A stretch of DNA of 47,500 nucleotides from an uncultured Pelagibacteraceae bacterium (GTDB taxonomy: Bacteria > Pseudomonadota > Alphaproteobacteria > Pelagibacterales > Pelagibacteraceae): assembly GCA_902558225.1 (NCBI GenBank), contig CACEDG010000006.1, positions 1 through 47,500 of the forward strand, written 5' to 3'. Below the pieces are notes generated by a model. That model had not been told where the DNA came from, searched no databases, and was given only the letters and a program-made list of their open reading frames with translations. The position numbers and the translations under genes were made by a program. Shown here piece after piece: positions 33,404 to 41,629 of the stretch (position 1 is its first letter; every line of letters starts with the position of its first letter).

Positions 33404-33948
33404 AAAAAAATTTTAAAACATTTATTCAAGGCAAATTCATAAGATTTGTAATTATTGATGAAAGTTTTGTAAAAAATACGAACTGGTTCGACTGGATAAA
33501 TCATTCAATTAATACTGAATTTATGTCCGAAGGTAATTATCCTAATACACGAAGTCATCAAATGAAATATTTTAGAGAAGAGATACTTTCTAATAAAAGA
33601 ATTCAGTTTGGAGTAGTGTCAAATACAAATGATGAATTAATTGGTATTATGGGATTGCATAGAATAAATTTGACAAATAGAGACGCTTTCATAACTACTT
33701 TTTTTAATAAAAAAAAAAAAATATTAAATTCTTTAAATGTTTTTATTGAAACTCATCAGATATTGATTGACCATGGCTTCAAAAAGCTAAATTTAAGAAG
33801 GATTATATCTACAACAATATCAAAAGAAATGGACGAACTAATTTGTAAAGTTTTAAAGTTTAAAAGGGAAGGTGTTATGAAAAAAAAATTTTTTAAAAAT
33901 AATAAATATCATGACTTATATATTTCAAGTGTATTTAAAAAAAAATGA
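33400..33948 (+). CDS. GNAT-family N-acyltransferase
   Basis: The 182-residue protein has a GNAT fold of the RimJ/RimL or sugar N-acetyltransferase type. LIGIMGLHRINLTNRDAFITTFF covers the central strands, and LIDHGFKKLNLRRIISTTISKEMDELICKVL matches the 'f..lglnRi...v...N..a...~ekl' helix-strand part. FKREGVMKKKFFKNNKYHDLYI closes the protein as in PseH/FdtC-like enzymes. It overlaps the carrier gene (ATGA). It may take the acyl group from that carrier and place it on an amino sugar or aminophosphonate. A run of 13 A (33709-33721) inside the gene codes for lysines. Confidence 0.85.
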   Translation: MKKNFKTFIQGKFIRFVIIDESFVKNTNWFDWINHSINTEFMSEGNYPNTRSHQMKYFREEILSNKRIQFGVVSNTNDELIGIMGLHRINLTNRDAFITTFFNKKKKILNSLNVFIETHQILIDHGFKKLNLRRIISTTISKEMDELICKVLKFKREGVMKKKFFKNNKYHDLYISSVFKKK

Positions 33949-33995
33949 ATCCCTATTTAAAATTGACAGTCCAACAATAAAAATTTATTAAAATT

Positions 33996-34886
33996 ATGAA
34001 CTTTTATGAAAAAATCATATTAATCTTAAAGCAGCCTGGTGTTTTAATAAGGTATAGGTCTTTGCAAATAAGAAAAATTTACTTCTATTTATCAAAATAT
34101 CTTCATTTAAAAACTTTTTTTACAAGAAAAAGAAAAATTGATTACAAAAGTAATTTACACTTATATGGTTTTGAAAAGATTGAAATAGAAACACTTATTA
34201 AAAATGATTTGAATATTGGATCTATGATATCTGAACTCGAAGAAAAAATAAAAAATTTTAATTATTTAAATAAAAATAGTCATATTGAAACATTCGACAT
34301 TCCAGATATATTTGATACAGATTCAAAAGTTTTCAATTTTTTGACAAGTAAATATTTAATTGACTTAGTTTCAAAATATTTAGGATGTATTCCTTTATTA
34401 ACTTATTCGAGTATTTGGTATTCAAATAATCAAAAAATTTTTGAAAATAGTTCACAAGAATATCATTTAGATCATGAGGATTATATGCAAGTAAAAGGGT
34501 TTTTATACCTTGAAGATATTGATGAGAAAAACGGGGCTATGAATTTATTCTCAAAAGAGTACAGCAAAAGAGTTGTTAGAGAAATTAATTACAAAACTTC
34601 TCCAGAAAGAAAAAGGGTGGAAGATGGACTTTTCTCTAAATATGAAAATGAAAAAATTGTGTGCAAAGGAAAAAAAGGCACTTTATATCTAGTTGATACA
34701 AGTAAATGCTTTCATTGTGGAGCAAGAAAATCTCTAGATTCTAGATTATTGTTAACTTTTCAATTTATTACACCTTGGGCAAATTATTTAGAATGGAATT
34801 GGAAAAATAGTGAAATAATAAAAAAAAACAATTGGAAAATTAAAGAATTAAATAATATTCAAAAAAAAGTCATTGGCATAAAATGA
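33996..34886 (+). CDS. Phytanoyl-CoA dioxygenase (PhyH)-family Fe(II)/2-oxoglutarate oxygenase
   Basis: The 296-residue protein shows the double-stranded beta-helix pattern. The metal-binding HxD is His157/Asp159 in YHLDHEDY, VKGFLYLEDIDEKNGAMNLF follows, GKKGTLYLVDTSKCFH gives the distal His240, and Arg250 in DSRLLLTFQF would bind 2-oxoglutarate. All four expected ligands are therefore present. It is the last gene of region D, 47 bases after the GNAT gene. The simplest idea is hydroxylation of the carrier-bound acid or of the finished decoration. A phosphonate substrate is possible because PhyH-like enzymes such as PhnY act on phosphonates, but that is speculative. Confidence 0.85.
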   Translation: MNFYEKIILILKQPGVLIRYRSLQIRKIYFYLSKYLHLKTFFTRKRKIDYKSNLHLYGFEKIEIETLIKNDLNIGSMISELEEKIKNFNYLNKNSHIETFDIPDIFDTDSKVFNFLTSKYLIDLVSKYLGCIPLLTYSSIWYSNNQKIFENSSQEYHLDHEDYMQVKGFLYLEDIDEKNGAMNLFSKEYSKRVVREINYKTSPERKRVEDGLFSKYENEKIVCKGKKGTLYLVDTSKCFHCGARKSLDSRLLLTFQFITPWANYLEWNWKNSEIIKKNNWKIKELNNIQKKVIGIK

Positions 34887-34892
34887 CTTTTT
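34864..34892. terminator. Bidirectional Rho-independent terminator between convergent genes
   Basis: A perfect 10-bp inverted repeat AAAAAGTCAT (34864-34873) / ATGACTTTTT (34883-34892) encloses a 9-base loop. It has a T run after the right arm on the plus strand and a longer T run on the minus strand. It includes the stop codon of the plus oxygenase gene and lies 24 bases beyond the stop of the convergent minus gene at 34916. This is the clearest hairpin of the window. Confidence 0.75.
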
Positions 34893-34915
34893 AAAAATTA
34901 ATTTACTAAACAAAT

Positions 34916-36349
34916 TTAAATTAATTTTTTAACAATTGATAAGATTTTTTTTGAATATAAAACTTTAGGTATATTATAAAAAAAATTTATTTCTTTATCT
35001 AGGTTTCTATCTATCTCAAGATATTTTTTTTTAGAATACATATTTCTAAATTCCTTAATAACAGAATTAATACTTTTTGATTTTATCAATGCAGAAACTT
35101 TATCAATTTTTTCAAAATGTAAATTCACATCAAATAAAGTTTTTGGATCCGTTATGCTATCTTTTTCTTCATAACATAAAAAAATTTGCCTTTTCTTAAA
35201 TATCAATGACTCAATCGTAACAGTAGTTAAACCACCAATATTAAAAAGGGAATTTGATAAAAGCTTTTCAAAATAATTATTATTATTATCTAAATATTTA
35301 TTGTTTTTAGTTTTAACGTAATTTTTCATGTTAGGATCTAAAATTATTTTATCAAACAAATCAATTTTTTTTACGTGTGAAAATATATTTGGTCTTGATG
35401 GATGAGGCCTATAAACGATTTTTAAATCTTTATATAATTCTGGTTTGTTATTAATTTCATCATTAAGTAATTTAAGAACTTTGATGTCATCAAATAATTC
35501 CACTAATCCAAAAAATAGGACATATTTATGTTTAAAGATACTTTTTAATTTCTTTTTTCTTAATAAAAAGTAATTATCAAATTTTGGATTACCAGTATAA
35601 AAAATTTTCTTTTTATCTAAATTTTGTATTTTAATTGCATGATTTTTAGATTGTTTTCCCCAAATCCCTAGAAAATCTGGCTTATTAAAGAATACCGTCT
35701 TACATGAAATATTATCCCAATTGTCAACTAAGAAAAAAGTTTTTGCTCCAAAATTTGAAGCTATTTTAGGTATCATAAACGTTTCAGGCTCATAACAATG
35801 TGTTGTATAAATTATTAGATCTGGTCTTATTTTTTTTACCACTCTTTGAATATCTGTGTTGAGTTCTAAATTGGACAATATCATTTTTTTATATAAGCTA
35901 AATATTATTTTATTCGTCAAAATAAGAATGGCTAATCTTCTAAAGAAAGGTTTGCAAAAATATTTCAATATTGTTCTCAATAAAAAGAAATTTGAATAAT
36001 TACCAAACCTATCTCTCTCAATTGTTTTTTCAATTTTAATAAAATCCATTAAATTTGGATACCATCTTCTAAAATTATATATAAAAGTTTTAGATAACTT
36101 TTTATTAATAATTAAAAAAAGATGTAATGTTTTTATAAAGAAAGCATGATCTTTATCGTCTAAAGAATAGAAGTATTTGTTTTTTATTCCTCGTGTCGAA
36201 ATTTTTTTTTTTGTTATTAATTTATTTTGCCATTTATTCTTATTCAATAAAAATGAAACTTGATAATTTTTTTGCAAATCTTTGAATGCATTATTCTCAA
36301 TGTATTTATTATAATATTTTGAAGGTAAACAAATAAGTATTTTTTTCAT
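34916..36349 (-). CDS. GT-B-like surface carbohydrate protein with RPHPS motif
   Basis: The 477-residue protein has no family I can name. It has a long basic N-terminal region with DLIIYTTHCYEPETFMIPK and FFLVDNWDNISCKTVF near residues 180-220. A GT-B-type C-terminal half starts at FYTGNPKFDNYFLL and contains YVLFFGLVELFDD, LKIVYRPHPSRPNIF and SLFNIGGLTTVTIESLIF. The His-Pro and Ser/Thr-Glu pair is the arrangement seen in CDP-polyol and CMP-ulosonate transferases. It is the last gene of the 34916-38938 minus unit that contains a NeuB-like synthase, so it may transfer that sugar. The role is inferred. Confidence 0.65.
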   Translation of the reverse strand: MKKILICLPSKYYNKYIENNAFKDLQKNYQVSFLLNKNKWQNKLITKKKISTRGIKNKYFYSLDDKDHAFFIKTLHLFLIINKKLSKTFIYNFRRWYPNLMDFIKIEKTIERDRFGNYSNFFLLRTILKYFCKPFFRRLAILILTNKIIFSLYKKMILSNLELNTDIQRVVKKIRPDLIIYTTHCYEPETFMIPKIASNFGAKTFFLVDNWDNISCKTVFFNKPDFLGIWGKQSKNHAIKIQNLDKKKIFYTGNPKFDNYFLLRKKKLKSIFKHKYVLFFGLVELFDDIKVLKLLNDEINNKPELYKDLKIVYRPHPSRPNIFSHVKKIDLFDKIILDPNMKNYVKTKNNKYLDNNNNYFEKLLSNSLFNIGGLTTVTIESLIFKKRQIFLCYEEKDSITDPKTLFDVNLHFEKIDKVSALIKSKSINSVIKEFRNMYSKKKYLEIDRNLDKEINFFYNIPKVLYSKKILSIVKKLI

Positions 36350-36385
36350 TAAAAATAATCCTGTAACAGTTTATAAATTTATTAT

Positions 36386-37525
36386 TTATAATTTTAAGGC
36401 AAATGATTTTGATACTCTAGCTAGTCTTTTTGAGTGGGTTTGATTTTTACAAACATTACAAATTGTTTTTTTGCTGATTTCTCTCTTATCTCCAAATTCA
36501 GATCTTGCAGATATATAATCAGGATTGTTCCATATTTCTATTATTTTATCTTTATTGGTATTACCAAAATCTGATTTTGGATCATCAATTATACAACAAG
36601 GATTTACACCACCATCTGGGTTAATTACCAGACCGCTCCAAGGCCAGTTACATTGTTTAATTTCATTATCAAACCCAGAAGTAGAGCTGGCTTCTCCCCC
36701 CTCGTAAGTTTTATAAATAAGATTTGTGTCTTTCGGTAACCATTTTTCATCCATATTTGGATTATGTTGAATTTTATGCAACTTAACCACGTCAACTGAA
36801 AGTTTCTCTCCAAATTTAAAAAAATCTTGATGTTGATGTTCGTTCTGCCTCATTGCAAGCATTGCTATTTCGATTACTGGTTCATTTAAATTGTGAGTTT
36901 TTTTTATTTCAATAATTTTTTTTAAATTATTAATAACTACGCTTAAATTTCCCTTCTTTCTATATTTAGCATAAACTTCTTGGTCTAAACCATCAACATC
37001 GATATGCAGTAAACTTAGTCCAGATTTTACGAGATCTTCTAGATAACCATCTTTAAATTCTAAAGAAAGATTTGATGAAATTCTTGACCATATCCCTTTC
37101 GATTTAGCATATTTAATCATTTCAATTAAATATTTATTTAGTGTTGGTTCCCCCCAATTATATAAATGTATCTCAATACAATTATCCGCAACCTGATCGA
37201 CAATCTTCTTATAATCCTCAAATTTCAAAATTTTTTTAGTTCTTTCTGAAGCACCCAAGCCAGTTGGGCATAATGGACAACCTAAATTACAAGCATTAGT
37301 TGGGTCTACAACTACTCTATAAGGTTTAGAAATTAACTTTGTTTTTTTTTCTTTTTTTTCTATTTTAGCAATTATCAAGTTTTTGATTTTTGTTAAATTC
37401 AAAGTCGGCAAAGCGTAATTGTTTATATCATCGAAAAAATTTTTCTCTTTTGCTAATTTAAACAAATAATCAAAATCATTCTCTGATTTAATATTTTCAA
37501 TATTAAGTTCAATATTATTTTTCAT
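36386..37525 (-). CDS. Radical SAM/SPASM-domain protein
   Basis: The 379-residue protein carries CNLGCPLC with Cys79, Cys83 and Cys86 (CX3CX2C), then IEIHLYNWGEPTLNKYL and ISSNLSLE. LLHIDVDGLDQEVYAKYRKKG follows in the barrel. The C-terminal part has QCNWPWSGLVINPDGGVNPCC and later TICNVCKNQ, a seven-cysteine-like SPASM region for auxiliary clusters. The WGEP and 'DG-x-NPCC' patterns match SPASM proteins common in glycan loci. Its start overlaps the GmhA-like gene's stop by 11 nt. The chemistry, sugar epimerisation, dehydrogenation or other, is unknown. Confidence 0.88.
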   Translation of the reverse strand: MKNNIELNIENIKSENDFDYLFKLAKEKNFFDDINNYALPTLNLTKIKNLIIAKIEKKEKKTKLISKPYRVVVDPTNACNLGCPLCPTGLGASERTKKILKFEDYKKIVDQVADNCIEIHLYNWGEPTLNKYLIEMIKYAKSKGIWSRISSNLSLEFKDGYLEDLVKSGLSLLHIDVDGLDQEVYAKYRKKGNLSVVINNLKKIIEIKKTHNLNEPVIEIAMLAMRQNEHQHQDFFKFGEKLSVDVVKLHKIQHNPNMDEKWLPKDTNLIYKTYEGGEASSTSGFDNEIKQCNWPWSGLVINPDGGVNPCCIIDDPKSDFGNTNKDKIIEIWNNPDYISARSEFGDKREISKKTICNVCKNQTHSKRLARVSKSFALKL

Positions 37526-38096
37526 TTTTTAAAATTAAGTTTTCTACCTGTTCAAAAATAAAATGTCCAAGGAAAATATGGGACTCCTGTATTCTTGCTG
37601 TATTTGGAGAAGGAACAATTATGTTTAAATTTGATAATTTTTTAGCATTTCCCCCTTTATTTCCTAAAAGAGAGATAGAAAAAATTTTATTCTTTTTTGC
37701 ATATCTCAAAACCTTCAAAATATTTTTAGATTTGCCTGAAGTGGATATTACAATTAATAAATCTTTTTTAGAGCCTAGAGCACTTAGGTTTCTTTCAAAT
37801 AATTTATTAAAACCTAAATCATTACCACATGCGGTTATGGTTGATGTATCTAAAGCTAGACTAATAACTGGCAATGGCTTTCGATTAATTTTTGGTCTTA
37901 ATCTAACAAGAAATTCAGCTGACAGATGCTGCGCATCAGCTGCCGAACCTCCGTTGCCACATAAAAAAACTTTACCTCCTTTTTTTAAAGTAGAGTAAAT
38001 CTTTTTAATCGAATCCGATACTTCATTTGATAAACTCAATAACATATTATCAAGCATTACTTTTTCATTAATAATTTTACTAAATTCTTTTTCCAT
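37515..38096 (-). CDS. gmhA: GmhA-like SIS-domain phosphosugar isomerase
   Basis: The 193-residue protein matches sedoheptulose-7-phosphate isomerase. It has a helical N-terminus, then VFLCGNGGSAADAQHLSAEFLVRLR (43-67) with the metal-binding His57/Glu61 region and phosphate loop, ISTSGKSKNILKVLRYAK, and SHIFLGHFIFEQVENLIL near the end. GmhA makes D-glycero-heptose-7-phosphate, normally for LPS core or S-layer glycans. No GmhB or HldE is seen here. Its stop and the next gene's start are close to the NeuB-like gene (1-nt overlap), so it may provide the phosphosugar that the NeuB-like enzyme condenses with PEP. Confidence 0.9.
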   Translation of the reverse strand: MEKEFSKIINEKVMLDNMLLSLSNEVSDSIKKIYSTLKKGGKVFLCGNGGSAADAQHLSAEFLVRLRPKINRKPLPVISLALDTSTITACGNDLGFNKLFERNLSALGSKKDLLIVISTSGKSKNILKVLRYAKKNKIFSISLLGNKGGNAKKLSNLNIIVPSPNTARIQESHIFLGHFIFEQVENLILKNEK

Positions 38097-38938
38097 TATT
38101 TATTGATATGAAGTCTTAATTTTTTTGCAACATCTTTTTCAATGTCTAAAATCTCTTTTATTTTATGGCCTTTAATTGCTTTTTGAACTTTTCTGATAGC
38201 TTTAACCAAATTTTTGAAACCATCGGGAGTTAATGAGGCAGCCTGATCACTTCCATAAATTGTTCTATCTACTGTCACATGTCGCTCAATTGAGGTTGCT
38301 CCAAGAGCAACTGCAGCAACCGATATTGCAAGTCCACTTTTTTCATGCCCACTATAACCAACTTTGCAGTTATATTTTTCCCTCATATCTTTAATCAAAT
38401 TTAGATTAGCTTGTTCATCATCAAATGGGTAAGCTGAAACACATTGCATAAGTTCAAATTCACAATTATTATCTCTAAAAATTTTAACCGCTCTATCAAT
38501 ATACTTGTAAGATGACATTCCAGTACTAATAAAAGTATATTTTTTTTGTTTAGCAACCGCCTCTAATAAGCTTTCATCGACAATCATTGCTGATGCAATT
38601 TTATTATACTGAAAATTATATTTTGATAAAAATGATAGACTTTTTAGGTCCCATGCAGAGGCAAACCATTTTATTTTTTTTATTTTGCAATAGTTATGTA
38701 TGATATCATATTCTTTCTCTGTAAATTCTAATCCAAACTTCTGTTCTCTTTGTGTGGTGCCCCATGGACTTTCCCTTGGACTGTCTAAAATTTCTTTTGA
38801 ATATACTGTCTCAACGTCCCTCTTTTGAAATTTTACAGCATCAGCACCAGCCTCAACTGAATTATCAATCATCTCTTTTGCAAGATTAATATCACCGTTA
38901 TGATTTATTCCTATTTCTGCAATTATAAATACGCTCAT
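38096..38938 (-). CDS. NeuB-family 3-deoxy-ulosonate synthase without SAF domain
   Basis: NeuB-type TIM-barrel enzymes condense PEP with a sugar to make a 3-deoxy-2-ulosonic acid. Here FIIAEIGINHNGDINLAKEM is at the start, with AGADAVKFQKRDVE, FASAWDLKSL, NKIASAMIVDE, ISTGMSS, KVGYSGHEKSGLA and TSIERHVTVDRT following. I place the start at ATG 38938 (280 residues). An ATG at 39007 would add 23 residues that overlap the SDR gene and match nothing in the family. The C-terminal antifreeze-like SAF domain of classical NeuB is missing, and the enzyme is about 65 residues shorter. It lies between the GmhA-like and SDR genes. Confidence 0.88.
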   Translation of the reverse strand: MSVFIIAEIGINHNGDINLAKEMIDNSVEAGADAVKFQKRDVETVYSKEILDSPRESPWGTTQREQKFGLEFTEKEYDIIHNYCKIKKIKWFASAWDLKSLSFLSKYNFQYNKIASAMIVDESLLEAVAKQKKYTFISTGMSSYKYIDRAVKIFRDNNCEFELMQCVSAYPFDDEQANLNLIKDMREKYNCKVGYSGHEKSGLAISVAAVALGATSIERHVTVDRTIYGSDQAASLTPDGFKNLVKAIRKVQKAIKGHKIKEILDIEKDVAKKLRLHINK

Positions 38939-38963
38939 CTTTAATTTATTTAAGTAAATATTT

Positions 38964-39719
38964 TTACAAAATTGTACGTCCTCCATCAACAACAATGGTT
39001 GTGCCATTTATATAGGATGAAGCATTTGATGATAAAAAAAGTAATACATTGTTGTACTCATTTTTTTTTCCCATTCTTCCCATAGGTATCAATTTTTGAA
39101 TTTTTTTTATAAAATTTTTATCTTGGTTATTTTTCATACCTCCAAAAGCTATGGCATTACATCTAACTTTTTTTGGCCAGTAGGTTGCGGTATATTTTGT
39201 TAATCCAATAATGCCATGTTTAATAACAGAATATGTGACTGGTTTAACAAAATTTTTTTTATAAATTCTATTGTCTGGAGAAATAATACCTAAATCAGAG
39301 GAAATATTTATTATATTCCCCCCTAGTTTTTGTTTGCTCATTTCTGAACCAAAGATTTTAGTACACAACATAGCACCTTTAAGTCCGACTTTTAAATCAT
39401 CATCCCAAATCTTATCACTAAAATTCTCTAATCTTAATTCAGTTAATTTTGAGCCTGCTCCATAATTATTCGCAGCATTATTTATTAATACATCTATAGA
39501 TTTATATTTTTTTTTTATTCGTCGATAAACAGATTTTAAGTCACTTTCTTTTGTAATATCGCAATAAAAGAAGTTTTTTTTATTTGATTTTTTTTTATCT
39601 AAAATTATCACTTTACAAAAATTGTGCTCAAGTGCTTTAATAAATTGAGAAGCTAAAAAACCAAGCCCACCTGTGATGAGTATTGTTTTAGCTTTCAAAT
39701 CAGGATATAAAATATTCAT
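38964..39719 (-). CDS. Short-chain dehydrogenase/reductase
   Basis: The classical SDR of 251 residues has the NAD(P) motif TGGLGFLASQF (16-26 region), DVLINNAANNYG, NISSDLG with the catalytic Ser, and Tyr/Lys in TYSVIKHG. WPKKVRCNAIAFGGM and NGTTIVVDGG follow. It would reduce or oxidise a keto group on the sugar used by the neighbouring NeuB-like synthase. The pairing of a PtmA-like SDR with NeuB-, NeuA- and Gfo/Idh-type genes is repeated at 43037-47500. It is divergent from the NeuA-like gene at 39819. Substrate unknown. Confidence 0.9.
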   Translation of the reverse strand: MNILYPDLKAKTILITGGLGFLASQFIKALEHNFCKVIILDKKKSNKKNFFYCDITKESDLKSVYRRIKKKYKSIDVLINNAANNYGAGSKLTELRLENFSDKIWDDDLKVGLKGAMLCTKIFGSEMSKQKLGGNIINISSDLGIISPDNRIYKKNFVKPVTYSVIKHGIIGLTKYTATYWPKKVRCNAIAFGGMKNNQDKNFIKKIQKLIPMGRMGKKNEYNNVLLFLSSNASSYINGTTIVVDGGRTIL

Positions 39720-39729
39720 TGCTAAATAA

Positions 39730-39757
39730 TTGACTATGTTTAATTGAGCAATAATAT
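39730..39757 (+). promoter_or_regulatory. Candidate promoter for the NeuA-like gene
   Basis: In the 99-base divergent gap TTGACT (39730-39735) is followed by a 16-base spacer and TATAAT-like TAATAT (39752-39757). That is five of six and four of six consensus bases. Transcription would begin near 39764, leaving a leader of about 55 bases. It is the best -35/-10 pair that I found. Confidence 0.45.
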
Positions 39758-39818
39758 CTTTTGGTGTAAAAGTAAACCTTAGAATAATAATACATAATTC
39801 TTAAATAATTATATAACT

Positions 39819-40493
39819 ATGAAAATCGTGGCAATTATACCAGCTAGAAAAGGATCAAAAGGAATTAGAAATAAGAATATTATTTTGTATAAAAATAGGC
39901 CTTTACTTTATCATTCAATTAAGAGTGCATTAAAATTAAAAAAAATTGATAAAGTTCTTGTATCAACAGACTCCAAAAAATTTAAAACTATTGCAGAAAA
40001 ATATGGAGCAACAGTAATTTTAAGACCAAAAAAAATTAGCAAAGACAATTCTCTTGAAAAAGAATTTCTTGTCCATGCTTATAATTATTTAAAAAAAAAA
40101 GAAAAATTTGTTGTAGATTTATTTATTTTATTGAGACCAACTTGTCCTGATAGAGATATTAAAGATTTAAAAAAAGCTCTTAACATTGCAATAAAAAATT
40201 TTGAAAAATTTTCTTCACTCAGATCAGTGCATAAATTACACAATCCTGCTCAGAAAGTTTTTAAAATTCAGGGCAGTTATTTAAGTGGATTTTTTAATAA
40301 ATCTCTTAAAGGAGAATATCACTCATTTCCTAGACAACTATATCCAACAACTTATTCTCCAAACAGTTTTTTCGATGCATTAAAACCAAAATTTTTTATG
40401 AAATTTAAAAGTAAAAAAATTGTTTGGGGGAATAAGATCTTACCATTTATAACAAAATTTTATAGAGATATTGACTCTAGAGAGGACTTATAA
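39819..40493 (+). CDS. NeuA/KdsB-like CMP-ulosonate cytidylyltransferase
   Basis: The 224-residue enzyme activates a 3-deoxy-ulosonic acid with CTP. The nucleotide-binding IPARKGSKGIRNKNI (6-20) and VLVSTDSKKF are typical, as is LRPTCPDRDIKDL. The C-terminal DIDSREDL matches the family's 'DIDtpeDl', which carries metal-binding aspartates. It is the only plus-strand gene in region E, and its gene is divergent from the SDR gene. It likely serves the SAF-less NeuB-like synthase at 38096. The alternative substrate would be a Kdo-like acid. Confidence 0.9.
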   Translation: MKIVAIIPARKGSKGIRNKNIILYKNRPLLYHSIKSALKLKKIDKVLVSTDSKKFKTIAEKYGATVILRPKKISKDNSLEKEFLVHAYNYLKKKEKFVVDLFILLRPTCPDRDIKDLKKALNIAIKNFEKFSSLRSVHKLHNPAQKVFKIQGSYLSGFFNKSLKGEYHSFPRQLYPTTYSPNSFFDALKPKFFMKFKSKKIVWGNKILPFITKFYRDIDSREDL

Positions 40494-40507
40494 TTAGAGT
40501 TTTTTTA
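40474..40507. terminator. Possible terminator at a convergent gene junction
   Basis: ACTCTA (40474-40479) pairs with TAGAGT (40495-40500) across a 15-base loop and is followed by seven T (40501-40507). It lies over the last codons of the plus NeuA-like gene, one base from the convergent minus Gfo/Idh stop. The short stem and long loop make it weaker than the hairpin at 34864. Confidence 0.35.
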
Positions 40508-41540
40508 TTTTTAAAGTTAACTCAAGAGCTTTTATACTTTTAGCAAGTCCATATATATTATTAATTCGCTTATTTTTTTTGACGCTATTTAAAAAATAAT
40601 ACACTTCTTTCTTAAAAAGATCATTTCTTTTAAAGTTGTAATTAATTTTTTTCTTTGAAATTTTATTTTTATTCAACAATCCTTTTTCAAAAATTTTGTA
40701 TCTGTAAATTTCTAATGTATTATTTGATAAATCTGCAATGATTTTTCCCATAGTGCCGACTATTTTTAATTTACGGTATTTGGGTCTTTCGTATGAATTT
40801 AAAAGAATTGTAATTAAAAATTCCTCATTTTTATTTTTGGCTAAAAAGTTTGAAGATGCAGTATCTTCTGTATCTATTTTAAGTTTTGAGATTTTACTAT
40901 AATACGAATTTTTAAGATTAAGTTTATATTTGTCAAACAAAAATAAAAGATAGTCAATTTCATGTATTTGATTTAGCAAAACTCCTCCGCCCTTATTTTT
41001 TTTTGAGTGATAAACTTCCCAATATTTTTGATATTTTCTATAATCTGCAATATGTTCGCCATTTTCAGATAGAACATTCAAAATATTGCCAATTTTTTTC
41101 TTTTGTAGGATTTTTTTTAAATTGATAATTAAAGGATTGAATCTTAGATGATAGCCAAACATTATTTTAAGTTTTTTTCTTATATTTTTTTTTTGAATAT
41201 TTTTAAGAGACCTAAGATCCTGCTTATTAATCCCACCTGGTTTTTCAACAAAAATATGAATATTTTTTTGAAATAATTTTTTTAAAAATTTTAAATGAAG
41301 ATGATTTGGCAAACAAATGAATGCTGCATCAATTTTTACTTTCTTATTTATGTCACTAAAATTTATTAATCTTAAATTATATTTCTTATTTACATCACCG
41401 TCCAATGGCCTATTTGCACTATAAAGTTGTTTAGAATGTTTTCCATTTAGTGTGTAAAAATTTACTTTCTTAAATCTCAATTTTATATTTCGAATGTGTC
41501 TTTGACCAACAACTCCAATTCCAAGAAATAAAATATTCAC
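40494..41540 (-). CDS. Gfo/Idh/MocA-family NAD(P)-dependent oxidoreductase
   Basis: The 348-residue sugar oxidoreductase has ILFLGIGVVGQRHIRNI at the start (GxGxxGxxH), AAFICLPNHLHLKFLKKL, and the signature HIFVEKPGGI, in which EKP carries the catalytic Lys. The C-terminal domain includes GGGVLLNQIHEIDYLLFLF, the usual Asp/His active-site strand. The start is GTG at 41540. It is in the same neighbourhood as the SAF-less NeuB-like set. PtmF-like enzymes of this superfamily occur in Campylobacter legionaminic-acid loci, so a role in making the sugar precursor is likely. Confidence 0.9.
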   Translation of the reverse strand: MNILFLGIGVVGQRHIRNIKLRFKKVNFYTLNGKHSKQLYSANRPLDGDVNKKYNLRLINFSDINKKVKIDAAFICLPNHLHLKFLKKLFQKNIHIFVEKPGGINKQDLRSLKNIQKKNIRKKLKIMFGYHLRFNPLIINLKKILQKKKIGNILNVLSENGEHIADYRKYQKYWEVYHSKKNKGGGVLLNQIHEIDYLLFLFDKYKLNLKNSYYSKISKLKIDTEDTASSNFLAKNKNEEFLITILLNSYERPKYRKLKIVGTMGKIIADLSNNTLEIYRYKIFEKGLLNKNKISKKKINYNFKRNDLFKKEVYYFLNSVKKNKRINNIYGLAKSIKALELTLKIKKL

Positions 41541-41629
41541 AATAATTTTTAAATAAATTTGAGAAATTTTGAAATATTTTAATATATTATTTAAGAAATT
41601 AATAGAATATTAATGTATATTTATTTTTA

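Noticed and set aside
33963-33991. Perfect TTGACA with TATTAA 17 bases on, before the PhyH-type gene
   Set aside because: The -10 is poor and only four bases from the ATG, so no leader could form. Treated as chance in A/T-rich DNA.
36525-36813. Open frames on both strands within the radical SAM/SPASM gene
   Set aside because: They overlap the cysteine-rich C-terminal part of the real protein and show no own motif.
37621-37998. Plus-strand open frame of 125 codons inside the GmhA-like gene
   Set aside because: Antisense to clear GmhA motifs. No protein family features or ribosome binding site were visible.
38939-39007. 23-residue N-terminal extension of the NeuB-like protein
   Set aside because: It overlaps the end of the SDR gene, and the family's conserved strand begins only a few residues after ATG 38938.
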